Source: Hofstenia miamia (taxonomy: Eukaryota; Xenacoelomorpha; Acoela). From it: a stretch of DNA of 64,000 bases. The DNA lies in NCBI GenBank assembly GCA_004352715.1, contig SCFE01000098.1:107812-171811 (forward strand), given 5' to 3'. Position numbers and translations under genes: made by a program. Under the pieces are notes generated by a model. That model did no database searches. It was given only the letters and a program-made list of their open reading frames with translations, and was not told the origin of the DNA. Positions 57,531-64,000 of this stretch are shown in pieces (positions within the stretch are counted from its first letter, which is position 1; the number at the start of each line of letters is the position of its first letter).

Positions 57531-58259
57531 ATGGCTGATGAAGAAAACCCTGTTTTGACAAACAAACCAAGAAAAAGACCAATTATTGGCAGAAAAAAAG
57601 ATATTAAACGCGATGAAAGATTGAAAAGCCATACTACAGGCTTACCTTGTAACTGTAAGCTGCTGAAATGTTTTGAAGTTTCTTCAGAAGACGACAGACT
57701 TAGAGTTATTACTCATTTCAATGGCCTCAAAACAAAGAACGAGCAAGAGGCGTTCCTTTCTTCATTAATTTCTGTTCACCCTGTTGCCCGAAGAAGGAGC
57801 AGAAAGATGATATTGTGGATGCTGAATTCCACAAAAACTCCTTTAAATATCACATTGATATATTGAAAGAGGGCAGCTCATCAAGAATTGATGTCTGCAT
57901 CAAGGCATTTCTCTCAATTTTTGATGTCTCCGAGAGCCGTGTGAGAAGAATAAGAGACTCAATGGCAACCACTGGTGAGTGGAATTTTTATAAATTTCTT
58001 TATGTTTTAACCCTAGCCTATCAATAATACATGCTGAAGCTGAAATCTTATTAATATTCTGTCTTACTGTAAGGCGTTCTTAGTCTCTAGAAATAGATGA
58101 GGTCGCAATGAATAACGGATCGACATGAAGCCCAAACTTACGGCCACGGACTACTGAACTTGAACTGACCATTGACACACCAAGCCTAAATCTAGGCTAG
58201 CTAGATTTTTAGCTTTGGCCCCTTATTGATTTATTATTCTTTCTTTCGGGAGCTCAGTG

Positions 58260-58260
58260 N
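58260..58260. other. Single ambiguous base
   Basis: An isolated N at the left side of the piggyBac remnant, possibly an assembly junction. Confidence 0.99.
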
Positions 58261-58413
58261 AGTTCGTCCAATAGGAACTAAATAACAATACGCTTCAAAT
58301 AAACTTAACATTTATTGGCTTTTGTGTCATGTCTCATCATTTCATCTATAATTTCTGCATTTATATACAATCTTTTGATTTCAAAATTTACATTTTGTTT
58401 TATCAGTTTTACT

Positions 58414-59450
58414 ATGGCTAGAAGAAGAATTTCAGCAGAAGTTTTGCTACGTGTACTTGAGCTTCCTTCCGATGAGTCTGGAGATGAATCCGGTAGGGAT
58501 TCAGATAAAGAGGAAGTTGAACCTAATATTGAAGACGCAGAAGTCAGGTCTAGTGATGATGACGAAGATGGAGAAGATACCGAACGCGAAGTAAATACAG
58601 TACGAGATGGAACAATATGGCGCCCTGTGGGAAATGGCAATGGTAGACTTCTTGGTCGGGCAGGAGATCATAACGTATTTAGAGAATGAGTGGGAGCGAC
58701 CGGAGCTTGCCGAACAGTTGAAACACCACTAGATGCTTTTAGACAAATCTTCGGCGAATGGAGTCTGCGTCATATGGTCAATTGCAGCAAGGAATGTGCT
58801 AGAAGAGCTGGTAATGACAATTGAAAGTTTACTGTAGAAGATTTGGAAAAGTTCGTTGGTCTGCTTTACCTGCGTGGAATTAACCATCAACGAAATTTTC
58901 CTTTCAATGATATATGGTCTAAGAGTGTTGGTTGCCCTGCTTTCAACAAGGCTTGCTTTGTAAATAAATTCTTGCAATATGTCAATAAAATTCTTGACAA
59001 TTATGTCAATAAAGCTTGTTTTTGATCGTAATTTTAGAAGTATGTATATGTTTTGGTGAATTGATGTATTCGAAAATAAATTTCACTAAACAAAAACATG
59101 AAATAAATATCAATTAATTTGACAATAAATGTAATAATACAGAATAGCTCACAATATGTATTTATTGTTTACTGTATGTAATAATGTAAAATAGTTGCCA
59201 TTAACATTTAAAAATTGCTAGAATTTTATTAATATTATTCAAATCGTCAATTGACGGGCTTCGCCGTTGTAGGTATATTCAACAATATTTTATTTTCAAG
59301 ATGAGTTATCATAACATTTTCTTTTGCATTTTGTGTCACTTCGAAAATGATAAAAACTCTTGAGAGGGTTATAAAAATATTTCTCTAAAAAAAACTATAG
59401 CAGTTTTAAAATAAAAAAATCGTCAATTTACGGGTTCCGCCGTTCTAGTG
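58414..59450 (+). mobile_element. piggyBac remnant inside the intron
   Basis: ATG at 58414 opens an acidic N-terminus (SDESGDES, SSDDDEDGED) and then TIWRPVGNGNGR; a TGA at 58687-58689 stops it. In-frame or neighbouring frames continue TPLDAFRQIF and KFVGLLYLRGI, signatures of the DDE_Tnp_1_7 (piggyBac) family. The rest of the catalytic domain is deleted: coding similarity ends near 58960. The right end is recognisable. CGGGTTCCGCCGTTCTAGTG ends at 59450 followed by TTAA, the piggyBac target, and a subterminal relative (ACGGGCTTCGCCGTTGTAG) lies about 170 bp inside. The left end was not found. Confidence 0.7.
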
Positions 59451-60084
59451 TTAAGGAGTTATATTTCTTTACTTGAAAAAATTACCTCTAATTCCTTTTT
59501 TTATATATATTCCATCTAGGATTGCCACCGAAGGACATGAGAGGCCACCACACCAACAGACCTCATGCCTTTACTATAGAGGAAAAGAACGCCATCGTTG
59601 AGCATATTCAATCGTTCAAAGGAATGTCATCACACTACTCGTACAAGAAAACAAAAAAATTGTATCTACAATCAGAATTAAACGTCACCAAGATGCATCA
59701 ACTGCTTGTAAATAGTCATCCGAACCAGAAGTGCTCACATACGTCATGTACCATATTAATAATAATACAGAATGAAGTTGATTTGAAATAATAATATTTT
59801 AACAATGTCTTCTCGAGTTTTTAAATTTTTTTTGTTTTTCTTTTTTTTCCCCCTTTTTTTATTAAGCAATTCAGCTTAACACAATCTGTTCCAACACTGC
59901 ATAAGTAAAGGGAAACGGGTGAAGAAAGAATACCTCTCTTAGAAAGTGTTGGTAACAAGTTTTTGACTTTGAAACACCCCATGTACTCCAGCAATTTGCT
60001 TAAATGTGGTTTGCCCAGCTCCTGGAAAATATTTAGCTGATGCATTTCAGGAATTGGTTATTTGATTGATGTCAAAGTTACAAA

Positions 60085-61320
60085 AATAATTACATAAGTT
60101 TTTCAAAAATTTTTTTAAACACTTTTAAAAAAAAAAAAATAGTTTTTTTTGCTGTGCTTTTTTTTTTTTTTTTCCCCGGGGTTTTTTTAAAAAACCCGTA
60201 TGAAAAAAAAAGTGACAGACTACAAAAGCTATAAAACCCCCACCCCAAAATTTTTTTTTGGGTTTTTTTTATGACATCTCTAAAAAAAAATCTACAAAAA
60301 TCACTTTTAAAGGTTTGCATTTTAAAGCGGGGTTTGAGGGGGGGGTGCAAAATTCCAAAATACATTTTGTACATTTTTTAAAAAAAAAAATTTCCCAAAA
60401 TCTGTAAAACTTTTTTTTTAAATTTTTAAAAAAAAAGTGTTTTTTTTGTTTTTTTTACGTAAAAAAAACTGTCAAAAAAGGGATCACATGTATTTTAAAA
60501 AAATAGAGCGCATGTCTTTTTTAAAAAAAATTTGGGGTCCCAACCCAAAACTAAAGGCCCCAAATTTCAGGGGAGAAACCCTTTTAAAAACCTTTGATTT
60601 TTTTTTCCCTTTTTTTTTTTTTAAAAGAAAAAATTAAAAAAGGGTTTTAAACTGGGAAAAACCCCTTTTTTTTAAAATTTTTTCCTTTGAAAAAAGAGAT
60701 ATTTCCCGTTTTTCGAAAAAAGTCTATCCCCAGAAAAAAATTTTCTTTTTGATATGTCATACAAAATCTTTTATTTTTTCGTTTAAAAAAAATTTTAAGG
60801 GTATTTTTTCTTTTCTCATAAAAAAAAAAAATTTTTTTTTATATTTTAAAAAAAAAATGGGAAAGTAGATATTTTAAAAGAAAAAATTTTTTTTACGATT
60901 TTAAATCAAAAAAAAAAAAAATTTCCCATAAAAAATTTTTTAGCTACTTTTAAAAGGGGAAAAACCCCTTGGGAAAAAATTTTTTTAAAGGGAAAAATTT
61001 CAAAAGTATGCTTTTCCCTGATTTTTATCAAAAAAAACCCAAATATTTTCCCCTTTGTATCTGTCAGCAAAACGAAAAAAATTTTTCGTTTTTTTTTTTT
61101 TCATGTGAAAAATTTTTTAAATTTAGAAAATTTTTAAAAATTGGGTTTAAAAAAAAAAAAAATTTTTAAAAAAAGATTTTTTTTTTAAAATTTTGTGGGG
61201 GAAAAAAAAAAAAAAAAAAAAAAAAGGGGAAAAAACCCAAAAAAAAGCTTTTTTTTTAAAAATTTTTAAAATTTTTTAAAATTTTTTTTTGTTTTTTTTT
61301 GGGACATAGAGGGGCTATTT
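60085..61320. other. Homopolymer-inflated stretch, probably low-quality sequence
   Basis: Nearly every position lies in runs of A, T, C or G of length 3 to over 20 (AAAAACCCC, TTTTTCCCCGGGG). No other part of the window looks like this. The pattern fits a poorly polished noisy-read fill rather than real DNA. ORFs called here are meaningless. Confidence 0.7.
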
Positions 61321-61338
61321 AAAATATATATATATATA

Positions 61339-61508
61339 NNNNNNNNNNNNNNNNNNNNNNNNNNNNNNNNNNNNNNNNNNNNNNNNNNNNNNNNNNNNNN
61401 NNNNNNNNNNNNNNNNNNNNNNNNNNNNNNNNNNNNNNNNNNNNNNNNNNNNNNNNNNNNNNNNNNNNNNNNNNNNNNNNNNNNNNNNNNNNNNNNNNNN
61501 NNNNNNNN
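61339..61508. other. Assembly gap, 170 N, inside (TA)n
   Basis: (TA)n on both sides, adjacent to the homopolymer-inflated stretch. Confidence 0.99.
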
Positions 61509-61540
<32 letters not shown>

Positions 61541-61545
<5 letters not shown>

Positions 61546-62520
61546 CCGATTCAAAAAATGTATACCATTAAAGCCTTATTTTACAGGCCGCTTCTTACAT
61601 GATGAACATCTGAAAATCTCGTCGAAACAGTGGATTTGAGAAATAATAGTCTTTTTAAAAAATTCATTAAAACAGAATGATTATAAACATATTTAGTAAT
61701 CCACCATAGCAAAACAAAGAACATTTAGAAACCATCTAAAAAACATTCAAATTAAGAAATAATTACAAGCCTCTTTTTTTAGAAATATGACAACATAGCA
61801 CCCGGGTGCATAGCACCGTTTTAACTGCTAGCTTAAGCTATGTAATTGTTTTGGTAATAATTGATATCAAGACAAGAAATGTTTACTTGTGCTACACCCC
61901 AGGGAAATTGTGGAGCAATTCATTTTCAATCTATCTTTTGATGATTACAACTACAAAAACCTCATAAAGATGTTTTTAAGATTACGAAAGGTTTCAACCC
62001 CATAATTGCAGGGAGAACTCTCATGATGAAGCTGGGGATAATATCCTCGCCAAGTTTCACTTATGTAAGGCAGCAATCTAATTCTAAATAACTTTAAATC
62101 TAAGCAGATTCAAATAGAAACTTGGTTATTTTGTAATGTTGAGTGAGACAAATTAAAGACTGTTGTAAGTCTATTAAAATTACTAAACTATACATACAAT
62201 TAAAAGATATCAACCAAACAGTACAATGAATATACGGACGCCTTATGAGAAGGTCGTTGGGAAAGTTGTTTACCGTTGTACCAAGCCTAGTAAACTACAT
62301 TAACTACATCATCTCTCTTTCTAGATTGATTACGCAAACGCGTGGAAGAGTTCACAGGACATCCATAGAAGTTGGGTGGCTTTCTATTCCTAGTTTAATT
62401 GTGACGAGGTATTATTTCAGTTTGACGATCATGTTCATCTTCCTTTTGTTCATCTTCCTTTTCTCCTTCATCTAAAATTGGCCAATCGTACCATTGATCT
62501 ATCAATGTATCCATTGTTTT
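61541..62520. other. 3' flank of the retroelement; LTR not delimited
   Basis: No gene seen. On the minus strand this follows the pol stop codon. A purine-rich tract (AAGGAGAAAAGGAAGATGAA) lies near 62450-62470 and might be the polypurine tract or part of a short acidic frame. A 3' LTR should lie here but I could not define its ends. Confidence 0.35.
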
Positions 62521-62775
62521 TTAATTGGGAATTAGATGACGTCGGTTTCTACGAATTATTTTGTCATTGACCTTTATTAGATAGGACCGTGGAGTAGAAC
62601 CTTTTGCAACTATTTTTCCAATTCTGTTGTCTAGCGTGGTTACTCTTACATATTCGCAAGGATGTACTTCTGGGAGATCCCTGGCTGACTTATTGTAGTA
62701 TTCTAATTGCTTTCTTTTGTAGCGCTCTTCCCTTTTCCAATGCATTGGCTTCTCAAATATTACGGGTTTTAGCAA
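62521..62775 (-). pseudogene. C-terminal module of the gypsy-type integrase
   Basis: 84 codons starting MLKPVIFEKPMHW, with YYNKSARDLPEV, a KIVAKGSTPRSYLIKV segment and RRNRRHLIPN, the usual terminus of metazoan gypsy polyproteins. It is displaced by a frameshift from the core. Confidence 0.7.
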
Positions 62776-63277
62776 TTTTTTTGATATGACATCGTTTGAT
62801 CAAGTCTGCGATTAAAAAGGAGTTATGCAGGAGGCAATGCCGAAAATTACAAGGGGTATTGTTGTAATGCAATAGTGATAGGCGGAAATCAATGCCTTTT
62901 TTGTAGAACATCTTAAATGTTTGAACACTCCTTTCAGCCATTCCGTTTGATTGAGGATATCGTGGACTGCTGATAACTAGGTTTATCAAAAATTGCTCTG
63001 AGAATTTCCTAAATTCGTACGAACCAAATGGATTGTTGTCAGCCATAACTGTGTGAGGTATTCCATGAGTACAAATGATGTCCTTAAACTTACCGATCAC
63101 TGACGCTGCAGACTTGCTTGCTAATTTTTCAACTATTAAGCATCTAGAAAAGTAGTCAATGCAAATTAGGAAAGGTTTGCAACCAATTTCAGCTATATCT
63201 ATTCCTACCTTTCTGAATGGAAGAGAGGGTCTTTCATGTAGCAATAATGTCTCTTTCTTGTAGTTGGATTGATGCAT
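62753..63277 (-). pseudogene. Integrase core fragment of the gypsy-type element
   Basis: An open 174-codon frame covering the whole catalytic core with all three acidic residues visible (in GIDIAE, MADNN, MAERS). It is separated by frameshifts from the RNase H part and from the C-terminal module at 62521-62775, which it overlaps by 23 bp in another frame. Confidence 0.75.
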
Positions 63278-64000
63278 TCTGCAATCATCACAATTGTTGA
63301 TAAATTTCTCAACGTCATCCTCTGCCAGAATACGAACTGTCTACATAGTTTTTTGTTTTCACAATTCCCATGTGTGATCTGTGAAATTCTTTCAACACCT
63401 GTTTCCAACACGTCTTTGGTATGTATATCTGTTCTTGACGTAAAATGCATCCGTACTTTGAGTACAGCTCATGTTTGATTTTTTTCATTTGCTTCTGTTC
63501 CTCACTTCTTATCTAATTGAGCCGAGGCCACGAAGTTGATATATAGCTTAAGATTTCTTTAGCCTCTTTATCTGCATTTGTTTCGTATTTGATTATTCTG
63601 ATTGTTATACATTCGTTCTTTGCTAGTGAGTGAATAGATAGAGCCAATTCTTCCTCGATGCCACTTGACTTGATTTTTGGGAGTGATAGTCTAGATGGCT
63701 TGTCAGCAAATACTAATTCTTTACCTGGTCTGTATGTTATTTTCAGAGACGGGTACTTTTGCACCATAGCGAAGAGTCTTTGGATTCTAAGAGGACATGT
63801 TGCTAAAGGCTTGTTTTGAAGAGCTTCGAGAGGCTTATGGGCTGATTCCACTTTGACATCTCGCCCATATGTGTACTGGTGAAAATGGGTACATGCATAA
63901 GTTATAACCAGTAATTCCTTTTCGATTTGTGAGTAGTTTTCTTCATTTAGAGTTAAGGATCTTCGGCATACGCTACAGGTTTGTTTTCTTGAAGAAGGCA

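Larger units (their letters stand above)
57531..59791 (+). pseudogene. Broken two-exon gene of a transposon-associated uncharacterised family
   Basis: Exon 1 runs 57531-57974 from an ATG and includes the PCNCKLLKCFEVSSEDDRL cysteine motif; the frame shifts once near 57805. Exon 1 ends ACTG|GTGAGT and exon 2 begins at 59520 after TCCATCTAG, in matching phase, with KDMRGHHTNRPHA, EHIQSFKGMSSHYS and LYLQSELNVTKMHQL. These segments, in this order, match a large family of uncharacterised proteins, multicopy in many invertebrate genomes, recognisable by C-x-C-xx-KCF, an I..FPKVESHYCR-like block and LNI.KMY. The family is usually thought to be transposon-derived. After KMHQL the similarity is lost and a stop follows at 59791, so the C-terminal half is missing or scrambled by the poor sequence beyond. 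The intron holds a piggyBac remnant. Confidence 0.6.
62521..64000 (-). mobile_element. 3' part of a Ty3/gypsy-type retroelement pol gene, damaged
   Basis: On the minus strand, in order from the right edge: the RNase H end (SLTLNEENYSQIEKE, about 63950-63850), a linker with THFHQYTYG, then the integrase zinc-binding region around 63450-63250. Next comes the integrase core at about 63225-62900 with DDE landmarks GIDIAEI, VMADNN and NGMAERS, and finally a C-terminal module with PRSYLIKV and RRNRRHL. Frameshifts near 63910, between 63500 and 63250, and near 62770, and a stop at about 63513, break the polyprotein. The reverse transcriptase lies beyond the window. The order RNase H then integrase, and the C-terminal PRSY...RRNRRHL motif, identify the Ty3/gypsy group. 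Confidence 0.8.

Noticed and set aside
60090-61169. Lysine- and phenylalanine-rich ORFs
   Set aside because: They arise from homopolymer runs in a stretch that looks like sequencing error.
1-64000. CRISPR arrays, bacterial operons, ribosome binding sites
   Set aside because: The sequence is eukaryotic with GT-AG introns and microsatellites; the regular 11-bp and 43-bp arrays are transposon-linked tandem repeats without spacers.

Overview
The window is an AT-rich (roughly 70% AT by eye) animal nuclear sequence. Genes are split by GT-AG introns, (TA)n microsatellites and decayed transposons are everywhere, and there is no sign of operons. A Fer3-type bHLH gene and a MANSC-domain membrane protein point to a metazoan, most likely an invertebrate. 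I cannot name the species from sequence alone.

Layout. 0-10 kb: one EF-hand exon on the minus strand at the left edge, then mostly non-coding DNA with old repeats and a telomere-like minisatellite near 3 kb. 10.5-19 kb is the gene-rich part, with three long uninterrupted ORFs: an MFS transporter resembling SLC18B1 (minus), a type I membrane protein with a MANSC domain and a mucin-like stalk (plus), and a 525-residue protein with a divergent kinase domain (plus). 19-30 kb: a dead mariner copy, a possible small secreted ORF with a TATA box, several unassigned exons, an AT-rich satellite, and an isolated GC-rich structured block that runs into a 1000-N gap.

30-49 kb is a transposon nest. It holds a hAT relic; a P-element-like island with a broken THAP transposase, 11-bp subterminal arrays, a nested short relative carrying a 293-bp MITE with TTA duplications, and a further inverted-repeat element with telomere-like repeats inside the THAP gene. 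These are followed by a hAT-like element with 7/8 matching target duplications and three Tc1/mariner copies. 51-56.5 kb: a complete three-exon FERD3L/Fer3-like bHLH gene (minus), reconstructed from phase-matched splice sites, with two MITEs in intron 1, then two further minus-strand exons of unidentified genes. 57.5-64 kb: a broken gene of a transposon-associated family with a piggyBac remnant in its intron, a homopolymer-inflated stretch that looks like bad sequence, and the pol 3' part of a Ty3/gypsy-type retroelement running off the right edge.

The genes do not form an obvious pathway. The best-supported host genes are the bHLH factor, the transporter, the MANSC protein and the kinase-like protein. 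The most structurally interesting region is the P-like island at 34.2-40.3 kb. Six of seven sizeable N gaps have (TA)n on both sides and the seventh on one side, so copy numbers of these repeats cannot be trusted.
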